From positions 29,473,410 to 29,537,409 of the forward strand of contig CM055107.1 of assembly GCA_029204225.1 (NCBI GenBank): a stretch of DNA of 64,000 nt, in the 5' to 3' direction. This DNA comes from Diphasiastrum complanatum (Eukaryota; Streptophyta; Lycopodiopsida; Lycopodiales; Lycopodiaceae). Positions 10,051 to 21,869 of this stretch are shown here, in pieces; the stretch's first letter is position 1; every line of letters begins with the position of its first letter. The notes beneath the pieces were generated by a model. It was not told where the DNA came from, ran no database searches, and worked only from the letters and a program-made list of their open reading frames with translations. A program made the translations under genes and the position numbers.

Positions 10051-10811
10051 GAGGTGCCCTGGTGCCCGCGCCCGAGGCGCGCTTCGGTCAAATTTGTCTT
10101 GTTTGGCTTATAGTTGTATTGAAATGAGATTCGAACTTGAGAAAATCCCACTTCAAGAATTAGTATGTTTTTATTGTTTGTCTTATCTGGCTCTTTTGGT
10201 ACCATGTGTAGAAAATGGTCCTTAATAAATTAAAAAGTCCAAAATTAATTGAGACAGTGTTATCATGAAGGCATTTCCATTTCCTTGTCTTTATACTTAA
10301 TGTAAGTTTACAAGGAAAACATGCTTTGTTATCTATTAAGGCATCACACTCAACTAGTATTGCCTTAATCCACATTTGAGATACAAAAATCTCTTCAAAG
10401 CAAAATAGTTTTTCAAAAGATGTCATGAGAGCATAAATGGAACTATTTTCATTTTGTGATTGGTCCTCCTTAATCTTGCTTGGTTTCTCTTGGATCATAA
10501 CAATAACTTTGAACTTATCTAAAGTTCCAAACAAAATGCATTCCAAGGACATGAAATAAATCCAAGTGACATTAATGAAAGTGACATCTAACTTTGCATC
10601 TTGAACCAAACAATGCACTTCCAAATGAAAAACTTCAAAGGGTTTGAAATGTGTGGCGATGGACTTTTGAAGACAAATCTTGTAAGTCCTTGTGAGACTC
10701 CAAGCCTCATGCATCTTTCCACAAAGGAAATGCCTTTCCTTGGATCATTTGTCCTTCTTGCCTTTGCACTTTGAACTTGAAGCTCAATCCTTCACCTCGG
10801 CCCCCTTGCTT
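10051..10811. other. Spacer with weak LTR-like signals
   Basis: A minus-strand ORF of 184 codons (10160-10714) has no recognisable domain. A minus-strand sequence near 10190-10206 (TGGTACCAAAAGAGCC) resembles a decayed Met-tRNA primer-binding site next to an LTR start (plus strand TGTGTAGAAAATGG), so this may be old LTR sequence. Not certain. Confidence 0.3.
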
Positions 10812-11271
10812 TGTGTTGCGGCCATATTCAGTTAAGGACCTGGAATAGTCCTAATATGGTAGACCGCTATACTTTATTTCACATCGAGGACTTTTGGTGA
10901 CTAATGACCTTGAGAGGACCCAGACACTCTAATTGAGACATATGCAGTAGTGCATGTATATGTGACTGATATAGGCAGGAGATATGCATTAGAACTATAA
11001 CCTATTTATAGTTGATCTACATGGGGATTGCATGTGGTCATGCATAGGATCCTACTCTCTATATATTGAGGTAGTGATTATTCCGTCGATGACTTGGTCT
11101 AGGTTACCTAATGAGTTCTTCTCCTCTTGCTGTCACATTGGCATGGCTTGGGGGCTAGATCCAGAAGGATTCTCCATGAGGGATCTAGGATTGGTTGGGT
11201 GGTTTTGCTCCACATTCTCTCTTGTGTTTTCCTATCCTCATCTTAGGGGATTGTCCCTAGTGGTCTTTACA
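10812..11271 (+). mobile_element. LTR with adjacent primer-binding site
   Basis: Runs from TGTGTTGCGGCC to CTTTACA and is followed at 11273-11285 by TAGTATCAGAGCC, one base away from the canonical initiator-Met PBS. Related in start, end and several internal blocks to the LTR at 63498-63797. No gag or pol follows, so it is a fragment: an LTR with only the beginning of its internal region. Confidence 0.65.
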
Positions 11272-11285
11272 TTAGTATCAGAGCC

Positions 11286-12208
11286 CGGCTAAGATGCGGT
11301 TTTGGATGAGATGGAGAGAAATTCTACATCAAATCGGAATTGGATTGCACTTGGAATCATATCTTGGATGGAGTGCTGTTTTTTCAAGAAAAATTGAGTT
11401 TGGATTCATTAATTCTTGTTGGAAGCATGCTTTTCAAACTTGGTGGTAGAGTGCTCTTCTCCTTGTTTGATTTTGTTAGAGATGTTGTGAATTAGTGTGG
11501 AATTCATTCTTATTTTCTGAAGCCTTGAAATTTTTTGTTTGAAGTAGAATGATCTGCTTTCTTTTCAAATCTATTTTTTTAAGATGAATGATTTGCATGA
11601 GTCCATAATGGTTTGGATAGTTTGATTCAGATTGGGCAGCAAGAGGTTTATTGATAGATTGACATGGAATCGATTTATCCTGTATAAATAAATACCCTAA
11701 ACAAGTTTTAACCAATGGTTTCAACTGTTAGCATTACTATTAATGTAAAGACTAACCACCAGCGTACAGATCATTATCACACAAGAATTTCCTCTTTGAA
11801 ATCACTGATGTCTCATACCACCAGTTCTATCTCCAAGAAAGCCCTTTGCTTTAAGATCCAACCATCAGAAAATCAAAAGGACTATTTGACCATCCTATAT
11901 CCAAATATAGTGTCCAATCTGCAACCATTTCCAGATAAATACCTCCTACTATTGAATTCTCTATTTCCTTAAGTTTTCACAGTAGACGACTATATCATCT
12001 AAGAATACCACTAATTATTGACCCCTTGAAGAACATAGATTATAGTTTTGCATGCATACCTCAATGCTGGATGATGGTGGGTGAGTTGTTTGTTGCAAAA
12101 TTTGGAGATCCATGGGCAGCTATTTGTCAGTATGCAATGAATATTTAGACGCACAAGAATTTGCATGCATAACGTAACGTAATTTAGAGTTGTTGCAAAT
12201 TGCAAACC
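11286..12208. other. Spacer, no gene recognised
   Basis: Only short ORFs (up to 85 codons) without domains. The first part is presumably leader sequence of the element whose LTR ends at 11271. Confidence 0.4.
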
Positions 12209-12487
12209 TGTGAATCAGTTGTTGTAATGGTTGGTGTGTCAAGGATCTCTCTCTCGAGGATTTTCAACACAATATCAATGGAGATTGGGCCATCAGTGAG
12301 GCACACTCCTGTTTTTGAGATGTGCCGAAGTTGCCTGCCAAGATCATTTTGAATAGCATTCAATTCTGCGCGAGTCATCCCTCGCCAATCAGAAATTGCA
12401 ATATTATATCCAAAGTACAAATTTCGGATAGGAGAAAACTCATTCATATACAGTTGAAATGATCTAAGCTTATTCTTTAAAACCAAA
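12209..12487 (-). pseudogene. Possible isolated exon, unknown protein
   Basis: A minus-strand ORF of about 93 codons with a normal amino-acid mix (blocks YFGYNIAISDWRGMTRAEL and GVCLTDGPISIDIVLK). It looks flanked by splice signals: a pyrimidine-rich stretch ending TTTTAAAG before it, and CACAG|GTTTGC after. I do not recognise the family and see no other exon nearby. It could be part of a host gene or of a transposon. Confidence 0.3.
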
Positions 12488-12834
12488 AGGAAAAATTCAG
12501 GATTGTTTGTATATATTTACAACAAATTTATACAAGATGAAATAGAAAAACATAAACAATAAACAATCATTCCATACATAATGAGATAGAAAGGCAAGGC
12601 ATTAGTGATATAAGCCATATTCTTCTTCTTGTCCTTATGATTCCCGTGATGGATATTGAATTAATAGAAAGAGGATGGCCCGCAGCCATGGACTCACATT
12701 GAAAAAAGTGTACACCCACATAAATGGCACCACAACAAAGCAATATAGCTTTTAGAGATAAAGTTCTATCACATCTCAAAGCACTTATCTCCTAAAATAA
12801 AATCAGATAATCTACATGGACAAACATTGTAGCA

Positions 12835-13085
12835 TAGAGTTGATTTTGATACAATTCTAAACATGTTATCCTGATCGCATAGAGTCTAGACAAACATTCA
12901 AACATATTGTTGAGATTGATACAATTCTAAAGATGTTATCCTGGTCGCATAGCCAAACATTGAAACATACAGTTGAGATTGATACGATTCTAAAGATGTT
13001 ATCCTGGTCGCATGGACAAACATTGAAACATAGACTTGAGATCGATACAATTCTAAAGATGTTATCCTGGTCGCATAGCTGGTCA
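12835..13085 (-). repeat. 63-bp tandem repeat in the 3' flank of paralog 2
   Basis: Four units, recognised by GTTATCCTG(G/A)TCGCAT at 12865, 12935, 12998 and 13061. The last three are spaced exactly 63 bp, the first 70 bp. The matching place near paralog 1 (about 1760) has a single unit, so the array grew after the duplication. Confidence 0.85.
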
Positions 13086-13200
13086 TCTCCTTGACGGGCA
13101 GTGGCATGATCTCGCTCTCTTGGACTCGAGCATCACCAATGCTTTTACATGGGAATTGATTATGTGGCTGGAAGTTGTAGACTCATGGTCGAAATTTGCA

Positions 13201-13731
13201 TCACTCATGGAAGCATAAAGAAGTACTCTCTTTGTCACTCTTCGTGTGTAACTGAGAGCGCGGTTTTGGAAAATAAAGGAGCGCTCGTCGATTAAGATCG
13301 GAAGCTCGGCCATATACACTGGCATGTACTATGTTCCTTCCCAGTGTACTGCTATCAATCTTGTTTGTTGTCCCAGCGTAACTGGCACTTCGTGTAAGTG
13401 ACCCATCCATTTTGCCGAGCAAAATCGGCTTGCGAAATGGATCGTCTTCTTCTCTGTGCCATCCCAGCCAGCTGCCATTCGGCTGACGCGCGTACATCAT
13501 GTGTTGTCCGAGTATAAGGCTACCATCCGGCACATGTTTAGCAGTTGCCGTTACTGAATAAATGTAGCATTCCGTGACCATCGACAAGAACTGAATTGGC
13601 GACATTTTCTGAAGATACTTCTTTATGGAGGTTTGGAATGATTTCCAGCAGCTGCGTCGCTGTGTTTGTGTTTCAGCTGGTTTCCCAGTTCTCTGCTCGG
13701 CATACGGCAAAGCCATCTGGCCCGTTTTCAA
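13201..13731 (-). CDS. Small conserved plant protein, function unknown (paralog 2)
   Basis: Intact ORF of 176 codons, family not recognised. It keeps all the blocks of paralog 1 in order: YAEQRTG, SCWKSFQTSIKKYLQKMSP, FLSMVTECYIYSV, PDGSLILGQHMM, HREEDDPFRK, TRSASYAGT, then HASVYGRASDLNRRAL. It has a longer C-terminal tail (HTKSDKESTSLCFHE) than paralog 1. The alignment puts the homologous start at the second methionine (13716, MALPYAEQRTG); the ATG at 13731 adds five residues. Retention of an open frame and of the same motifs despite about half identity suggests past selection. The upstream core promoter appears degraded compared with paralog 1, and the 3' flank carries a 63-bp tandem array. 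It may be expressed differently from its partner. Confidence 0.68.
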   Translation of the reverse strand: MKTGQMALPYAEQRTGKPAETQTQRRSCWKSFQTSIKKYLQKMSPIQFLSMVTECYIYSVTATAKHVPDGSLILGQHMMYARQPNGSWLGWHREEDDPFRKPILLGKMDGSLTRSASYAGTTNKIDSSTLGRNIVHASVYGRASDLNRRALLYFPKPRSQLHTKSDKESTSLCFHE

Positions 13732-14070
13732 TTCCTAACCTGGTAGAATCTGTTGCTCCAGAGTGCAATTCCCAGGCCTTTATTGCCAATCTATGAAAGA
13801 GGAAAAAATCAGATATATACCAGATAATAAGATGAGACAAACAGATTTTGATTTGAATATAGAAAAGATAAGAACTATTACGGTTTGCTCGAGGGACTCT
13901 TTCTTAGAGGGGTGCTTTTGTGCTGCTGACAAAGAACTGAGAAAGGTAATGGTTGATCTTGAAGCATAAGAAGTTGCAGCTCTTAAACAGAATGGCAGTA
14001 GCAAGCTTCTTCCAAATCAAAACCTCGAAGCAGCAGAACTGACAGAAGAAGGGGTTATAGTATGAAGCAA

Positions 14071-15178
14071 AAGGCTTGAGGAGTCTGAGGAGATGAGAGG
14101 GGTGTTGAAAGCTTGACATGGATGGAGCTATGGCGATGGCGGATCAGGAGAAGGCCAGTCCAAGTGATTGCCGGCCTTTGCTACGACAGCGTGGGGCCAG
14201 CAGCCAGGTTTACTGACAGTTCAGCAGATGTTCAGAAATTATTAACAATGATTGGCAATGTGGCATAATTAGTCACCATCGGAGTAGATAACATACTAAA
14301 TACTAGAATACTAAAGTTGTAACTTGTTGTGAGAATGCGTGGGGAGATGGAGACAAGGTGATCTTAGAAGGGATGGTGAGATATGGACAAGATGAATATT
14401 TTACATCTTTGAGATAAAGACAAGCTTTGACTATAGTGAAGGAAATAATTCAAATGCTAAAAACAGATTAAAAAAAAGAGATTTTCATCTCAGATGATTC
14501 AAAAAAGTAGTTTGTAGTTTAAACTGTGCACCAAGCAATGACATATTAGCTTAGCATATGATATTGATAGCTTAATATTCCACAACAAAAGCTACAAAGA
14601 GAAACATAGATAATCTACATAGATAATGATCTCCTATAGCATAGACATACTCCTATCCATGTAGAGAGCTTATTAGTAGCACTAGCTACATAGGCATTCT
14701 CCTATACTTGTGTAGGTCAAAATTTTTATTTTTTCTCTCGAAGAAAACTGACCGTAGATTAAGGACTTTTTACAAAATACATGAAAGCGATAGAACTTAA
14801 AGAGACACAAGCTTATCAGTCTCATTAAAGAGGAGTAGAGGGGAGATAAAAAAAGAAAAGAAAATTCACCTCAGGTTGCAACCAATGCTAGGCAAGTATC
14901 AAAAAATTTTATACCAATTATGTTCAGGTATTGAGGTATTAATTATTTTTTGATACCATCTAAGTCCAGGTATTGCAAGTTTTGAAATTGTTTCATTTTA
15001 GTCAGGTATACTCATGATCTTGGTATGTAAGTCTAAGATGGATATAAACCACAGGCTAGCATTGCACAACCAGTTGGTAACTTGGAAATGAATAGATGAA
15101 GGAGAAAATTGTGAAAGGAAAATTTGCAAATTCTAAAAAACATGATGTTTTTTTATAAGTAGTAGGCACTTTTATTTG

Positions 15179-15182
<4 letters not shown>
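14071..15182. other. Spacer, no gene recognised
   Basis: No domain-bearing ORF, tandem array or LTR boundary was seen. Confidence 0.45.
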
Positions 15183-15255
<73 letters not shown>

Positions 15256-15256
15256 T
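15183..15256. repeat. (AT)n microsatellite
   Basis: About 37 AT dinucleotides with one or two GT interruptions near the end. Confidence 0.97.
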
Positions 15257-15439
15257 GTTGCTGACCACGAATGGATTTGGCCTTGGAAAATTTTTTACAT
15301 ATAAAAAAAATGTGAGTATCATATAGAGGGTGGAGGGTTGTGAGATAAGGCTTGTAGCCACATTATGTGAAGAGTGGTATTTAATTACACCTTTATGAAA
15401 CAATGTGAAAAAGGGCTAGGGAGGAATTTTCAACACAAT

Positions 15440-15965
15440 TGAGTGATCAAATCTCCTTGATGTAAGGGAACTTCTCATACTCAAAATTGTATTTTTTTTA
15501 AAAGGTGCATGTATCTTTAACAAAATATGTTGACAAATACACAACGTTGATGCATGGTGATTAGTGCATAAATTCATTGGCTTTTCAAAATTGAAATGGC
15601 ATGTAGCAAGGACTTGATTGATAAGAATTCCGAAAATCTATGGAATCTAGTGCAACATGAAAATCACACCACAATCACCATATCTCAAGCACTCAAGCTC
15701 TCAAAGTGGCTAGCTAAATTGGCACCTATCCAACTAAAGAGGCCTTGTAGATCCCTAAATCACTAATAAACTTAGGACATGCCCTTGAGCATAGAAAATG
15801 CCATAAAAACATATTACACACCTAAATTCTCTATGAGTGGCTAACTGGATAGTCCACGTAGCTAGCTACAGAAAAGTCAATAGCAACAATTATAAATCAA
15901 GTACTATACAATACCACATTAGATCTCACATGGATCAAAATCTAATTTTGAATACCCTCCCTTAA
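15440..15965 (-). mobile_element. Probable minus-strand LTR with polypurine tract
   Basis: On the minus strand GAGCTTAAGGGAGGG (about 15951-15965) looks like a polypurine tract followed by TATTCAAAATTAG, the kind of junction found at the start of a 3' LTR. The first base pair is TA, not TG, so the terminus is mutated or the call is wrong. The far end is not defined and no pol domain was found on the right. Confidence 0.35.
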
Positions 15966-17167
15966 GCTCAAATGTGATAGAAGTGTAAAACATAAGATAT
16001 GTAGCAATCTTTGGAGTGCCAATAAATATGTCATGCATGCTCTTGCTACCACATACTCGAGTCACACTCAAGCACAATAACAAATCACTTGACTCACACT
16101 CAAGTTTGACAACAAAAGGTATTACACAAACACAATGTTCACATGAAAAATCTACCACATTCTTTACTAGCTGACTCATTTTCCATTCAACTTGTACACA
16201 ATTAGATCACATGAGCAACATGGCTCAACCTGAGAAAATCCCTTTTCCAACATCTAGCTAGGCTAATATACTATCAAGCACTTACAAGCTCAAATTTGTA
16301 AAGCTAACAAGAATGAGCATTTGTGGCTCACACATAGGAAATCTTCATGATACCATAAGCTTATACCCTCGCCAAATAAACAACTATTAGATAATAATCA
16401 ATTAGTCATTAAGCATATCAAATTGATCGGCTTATGCATAGTGAACAAAACTCCAATTTCGATCTAACTCAAATGACAAGGTTACATACAAGCACACACA
16501 TTTAAACAAACTAGCATGAATGATAAAATAATCAAGAAGTTTATAAGTAGGGCATTTGAAAAGGGTTGGTTAGAGAGCACCTCATTTGCAAACATGGAAT
16601 GAATAAAAATTTATCTAGAGGTATGTATGCCATGCTTATGAAGATGCCAATAACATTTATCCAAGAAAATTTAATGAAGAAGTGAGGATCTAAAATATTG
16701 CAATACATAACACATAACATAAACCCTTTATAAAATAATAGGGTGTAAAATTTCTCTAGTATTTAAAGCAGTTTCACATATAAAGGTAATGATTAGGAAG
16801 GGTGTCTTATATGTAGTAGGGATTTAGTTATTCATGCTCAAATAAAAATTAGTTAAAGTTATGCCAATTAATGCCTCATTAGCAACCTAACTCCAATGGT
16901 CACAACTAAAATATGGGCGTTTTGCCACACGACACTACCACGAGAACTTGATGCTTAGTTGAAATTTTGACAATTGTTTTTGGCATGGCCATGCGTGGCA
17001 CATTCATGTCAAAAAAATTTCTGAGACCCTACAGATGAAATCCAAGCTGGGGGTAAAAAAATATTTTTGTGTGGCATTGCCACAATTTTTTTTTAAACCA
17101 AAATTCAAAAACTAAGTGCCAAAATATCCTGGAATGGTAGAGCCCAGCATGGAAGTGCCACACATGG
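15966..17167. other. Spacer, no gene recognised
   Basis: One 86-codon minus-strand ORF (15919-16179) without a known domain; otherwise short ORFs only. Confidence 0.4.
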
Positions 17168-17240
17168 TTGGCATGTATCTCTAGAGATTTGCCACGCATG
17201 GCACTGCCACATGTGGCAAATCTCCAGAGATACATGCCAA
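17168..17240. repeat. Short perfect-like hairpin
   Basis: Two 28-bp arms (17168-17195 and 17213-17240) are reverse complements with a single mismatch, around a 17-base loop that itself contains TGGCACTGCCA. The flanks repeat the TGGCA/TGCCA theme. Confidence 0.85.
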
Positions 17241-17401
17241 ACTTATAGAGTTTGATTTTGATATTGCCAATCAACTTTTAGACATTCACACCAAGTATTA
17301 TTCTGCAAGAGTGAAACATTATACAAGCATTAGTTTTTTTTTTTTTAAATATGATAAATGTGTATGATAAGAAAAAGTACTAAATAGTCGAAATATACCT
17401 C

Positions 17402-17565
17402 CAAAACCACATCGGGCTCTTCAATGTGCTTTCCAAACTTCCACATATGTTGTGCCACTATTCGTCTTTGTCGAATTTTCAATCCTTTGCATTGTTTGCA
17501 CTCGCAATATATCTTTTCATTGTACCTCTCTTGATGCTAATTTCATTTCACAACTACAAGAATGA
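17402..17565 (-). pseudogene. Transposon-like exon with CxC..C zinc-binding pattern
   Basis: The minus strand reads an uninterrupted stretch of about 52 codons containing YCECKQCKGLKIRQRR and IVAQHMWKFGKHIEEP, ending at VVLE followed by a GT donor (GAG|GTATAT). The CxCxxC...H pattern resembles N-terminal segments of plant transposon proteins, but I cannot name the family with certainty. No further exon was found in the neighbourhood. Confidence 0.35.
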
Positions 17566-18419
17566 TTAGCTTATGTTACATGATGATTTATATGTGTATA
17601 AATACACTCTTAAGTTTTAAACAAATAAATATATAGTACCTTCGATTTGAGTCGAGGCTGGGCACCAAAACTTGATGACAAAGATGTTCCACTAAGTCTT
17701 TGATCAAGCATTTGTGCTCTTTTTTGTGATGTTATTTTGTAATAATATTGCATATTTCTTTAACTTTTTGCTATCTTCTGGAGGCGTCGTGCTTTAAACA
17801 ATCGTAGAAAAAAAAAAGTTATATTCAACACACAATGTTGCAAATCCAATTTAATGTTAAGTAAATAATATCTATTGTACATTTAATAAATATACCTGTT
17901 TCAAGACATTTTCTCATCAGAAGACATATTCGCTAATCAACGATTAAATTTTATCTGTAATTTTTCAACAAGAATGTTAAATTTTATTTATGCATGTGAT
18001 ATTGACAAATACACTTATCAAAATATACACCTAAAATTGATGTACAGACAAATATATCTAGATCCACAAATATATTTATCACTAAAACATTCAAATACCT
18101 CACCAATGTCAATTTGCTTGAACGAAATGACCTTGTCTAATTCACGAAGAAAAGAAGCACATGCAAGCAAGCTATGAAATAGAAGTGTGATTTCTTTTTA
18201 GCTATTTAGGAAACTAAGCAAGGGTCATGTCGTTATGACAGTGGCAAGATACTTTTGAGTAACTAATAGTATTTTTAATCTCGTCTATAATTGGGAAACA
18301 ACAATATCAAATCATCTACTTGTCTTATATCAAATCAAAACATAATTAATACTCATTTGTCATTTTTAATAATCATCTAAATCTTCAAAATCATGAGTTT
18401 AGTAAATTCAAGTAATTTG
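17566..18419. other. Spacer, no gene recognised
   Basis: AT-rich with short ORFs only. Confidence 0.4.
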
Positions 18420-19790
18420 AATTTGGTACTTACAAGTGAAACAACTCTATTTTGGTCCCTATCACTTGACATAGCCCATTGAGTAATCATAATTGACCAA
18501 CATCACATGAGATACCTCAAACTTGATGTCTATCAATGTAAGAAGCCCCATTTTGGCACTTCTCACCTGAGGCTTCTCATAGAATAATCAATTTTGAGGA
18601 ATTTCATCCAAATAGATTAAATTTGTTGCCTATCATTTGGAAAAGTCTAAATTTGATGCCTAATGTATAATTATTTTGCTTATCACCCAACATGGCTCAT
18701 CAAGTGATTAGACTCAACTAGTTTCAAATCTAGTATATTTTGTGCACTAGTTATTGTTGACATTTGATATTATCACATCATATAGCTCAAATTTGCTATC
18801 TATCATTCAAGATAGTTGCATTTTTGGCCTTTATCACTCGAGATTGTCCATCGAGTGATGAAACCAATAGAATATTGACTTCAACACATTGAAATAGCTT
18901 GAATTTGGTACCTATCACTCAGAATAGCCCAAATTTGATGCCTAACGTGTAATTTTGGTGTTGATCACTCGACATGGTTGATCAAGTCCTTACACTCAAC
19001 TAGTTTCAAATCTAGTATATTAAGATTGATCGAATTCGTCCCCTTCTTGATGGGGTTTACCCCTATCACATGAAATAACTCAAATTTGATGTCCATCATC
19101 ATAGATAAGTCAATTTTGGACCTTATCACTCGAGATTTTCTATTAGGTGATTGAATTAGAGGAATCTCAACTTTACGACATCTAAGTAGCTCAAATTTGA
19201 TGTCTCTTTGCTCAACATGGTTTGACTTTTATTCCTACACTATGATTTTTTCCTTAGCACTTGACATAATTGACGAAGAGATCGAACTTGGCTAACCTCA
19301 AGATTAGGACATGCATATTGCTTGAGTTTGATCCCTTGTGGATGGAATTGGTCGTTATCACTCAATATAGCTAAAATATTGATGTTTATCACTCAAATTA
19401 TTTTGAATGTGATTGTTATATGTGAGAAACTTCAAATCTGGTCCTCATCACTCGACTTAGCTCATCGAGTGGTCAATTTGACCACTCGATGGAATTGACC
19501 CCTATTATGCGATATAGCTCAAAATTATTGTCTATCACTTGAGATATTGCATGTTGGCCCTTGTTGCTTGAGATTGTCCATTGAGTGATCAAGTTATTGC
19601 GAGTTTAGGACATTCATGTAATGCAGTGCTTACAGGTGAGACAACTCAACTTTAGTCCTAATTACTCAACATTGCTCATTGAGTGATCATAATTGATCAA
19701 CAGCACATCAGATAGCTCAAACTTGGTGTCTATCAATGTAAATAGTCCCATTTTGGTGCCTCTATCACTCCGTGAAAGCCAAAATTTAAG
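18420..19790. repeat. Degenerate satellite with higher-order structure
   Basis: The whole stretch is built from imperfect variants of ATCACTCGA(C/G)ATAGCTCA, TCGAGTGAT and AAATTTGATGCCTATCA. Larger blocks also repeat: the text around ACTAGTTTCAAATCTAGTAT occurs near 18718 and 19000 (about 280 bp apart), and the block ending GATAGCTCAAACTTGGTGTC near 19720 matches one near 18520 (about 1.2 kb apart). No ORF. Confidence 0.75.
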
Positions 19791-19841
19791 CAAGGGATGA
19801 ATATGTACTCCGCCAAGGTAAATGTTTGAAGGAGTGGAGGC

Positions 19842-20393
19842 ATGAGTGAGTGGGATGCCAAGTATTGTCCTTTGTGGATTGACTTCAGGGATGACACATG
19901 TCTTGTCATAGAAACTACTCAATACGAGCTTTATGAAAAAGGTATACTTGTTGTTGATGATGTGGATGACACAGTAGCCCAGACAATGGCTGCAAAATCC
20001 ATGGCTGAACTAGGCCCAGAGAAGTTATATGTTCAGATTGTGGACAAGAAAAAAAAGAAAAAGGTAGACTCAGCTCCTTAAAAAGTTGATGACACATTGC
20101 AAGAAGTACCAGCTTTGAAAAGGAGGAGAGAAGATGATGAATTCACTAAGATGGATATGGTTGGAGTCAAAACTGAAATTACTTCGTCCATATAGGTCCT
20201 TTGTGAAAACATGTGTTCTATTCGAGATCCATTGTCTAGTGGGGATAGCCCTAGCAAATATCAAAGTTTGAGAAATTTCATGGAGATTAAACGTTCACCT
20301 TGTAAAATGAGAAAGGGAAAGAGAACATCTTGGGATTCTACTTGGATTAAATGGTCAGATGATTCGCCTTGGCTAGCTTGGATCTTTGCATGA
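19842..20393 (+). pseudogene. Weak coding remnant, unknown
   Basis: Plus-strand frame with an ORF of 79 codons (19842-20081), a stop, and then further readable sequence in the same frame (a lysine/arginine run LKRRREDDEF). The composition is protein-like, with DDVDDTVAQTMAAKSMAEL and a KKKKKK run. No family recognised. It could equally be chance. Confidence 0.2.
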
Positions 20394-21400
20394 TGATCCT
20401 TGATGATAGAGGCTGGGTTGTCCTTATGGTTCCATATCAATAGAGATTCAGATAGGTCGTCGTAGCCTGTCAGTTGTTACAAGAAGAGCTTTGAGGGGAA
20501 TTGAGAAATTTGGAAGCAAGGCTAACGGCTTGAATGTAAGACATTGAGATTTTGTTGAATGTAAGACATGATGAAACTTATTTTTGTGTGTTGTACCTTT
20601 TGTTCCATTGTTAGTATGATTATAATGGTTTTTTTGTATTTCAGATGCATGTATTAGATGTGTACATTATGGCACAAAGAGACTATAACATGCTCTTTAT
20701 CGAGAGCATGCAGATGTTGTTGATGGTGCTCTATTGAGTATTGAGAGTGATTTATGGACCCATTACCTACCTGATTATGAGTGGTCCAAACATAGTGACA
20801 CAAACAAACCAGTACAAGGTAGTAGTGAAAAGAGTGAGTATTTAATATTCTTCTTTCTCTCCACTTTTTTTTTGGAAGTTGTAGTGGATCTATTGTTGGG
20901 GATGGGAATGTCCATTTTGGGTGCAAAAAAGTGTGGATTATCAATACATAGATTATGGCCTCCAGTCAATCAAGGAAGCATTACCATTCACACATTATAT
21001 GATGATTCCAAGAACTCAGAGTGTACTTAAGATGCGCGAATGTACATGAGATTTTTGTGAAAGAAATCTACTAAGCGTGGAAGATCAATTTAGAATTGAA
21101 CGATAAAGCTAGGCTAAGATAGTAAGAATGTCACTAGCTCAATAGTCTAGATCAAAAAGATTGTAGATTGTTTGATAATAGAAAGAAATTTGATTGTTGC
21201 TCTATGCTAAAAACAAGAAACATCTACCTCTACATATTTTCACAAATGTAGTTACTCTATCATATGTCAGTCTTGGGCTGATCGTGCTGTAAAGTGGTCG
21301 TGAAGTCCCAATAGTAGTAATGATAGTTTGATGACTTCAGTTTGTTGTTAGGTTATGATGTATCCGAAGAGTGTTCAAGTCTTGAGACTAGAAAGAGACC
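20394..21400. other. Spacer, no gene recognised
   Basis: Overlapping short ORFs on both strands (up to 98 codons) with no domain. Confidence 0.4.
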
Positions 21401-21869
21401 GTCAAACTATCAAGTGACTCTGCTTATTCAATAGACTTTGCAATAGTGTCAAAAATCCTATCTTCAAACTTGTGTGTAAATCTATAGGTTCTTCTTTGTA
21501 GTAGGTTCTCAAGTAAGTAACCAAGTCTGGGGTTCTATTGTGGATACCTGTAAGAATTACCTGGTAGCTAATATGGTGGCAATTGAATCAAATGGTTGAA
21601 GTGGAATTATATTTCCAACACTTTTCTTCCATCTCTTTCATGTTTTTTGTATCTTCATATTTATTGGATTTGTTCATTGTTGGATTCGAATGTTATTGCT
21701 ATGTTTGTGAGAAAAAAAAAAGAGAGAGAAAATAAAACTAAGTTTGATTATCTAGATTTAGATTTAATGAATGTCAAGGTTATATTTTCATCATAGCATG
21801 CATAACACTTTGGAATTAAGCTTTTAGCTCTGATGAGATGGACCTAGCCCATGACATGAAAGAAGAATC

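Larger units (their letters stand above)
12690..14070 (-). repeat. Segmental duplication, copy 2
   Basis: Collinear with 1590-2770 over the 3' flank, the coding region and the 5' leader. The 3' flank differs by expansion of one block into a four-unit tandem repeat. Boundaries are approximate. Confidence 0.75.

Noticed and set aside
9354-10113. Several overlapping ORFs of 70-147 codons on both strands
   Set aside because: All follow from the low stop density in the GC-rich repeat; no domain and no consistent frame.
10120-10150. T-loop-like GTTCGAATC on the minus strand, possible tRNA or SINE
   Set aside because: No anticodon arm, acceptor pairing or internal A box could be laid out around it.
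15056-15403. 115-codon ORF with Ile-Tyr repeat
   Set aside because: Produced by the AT microsatellite.
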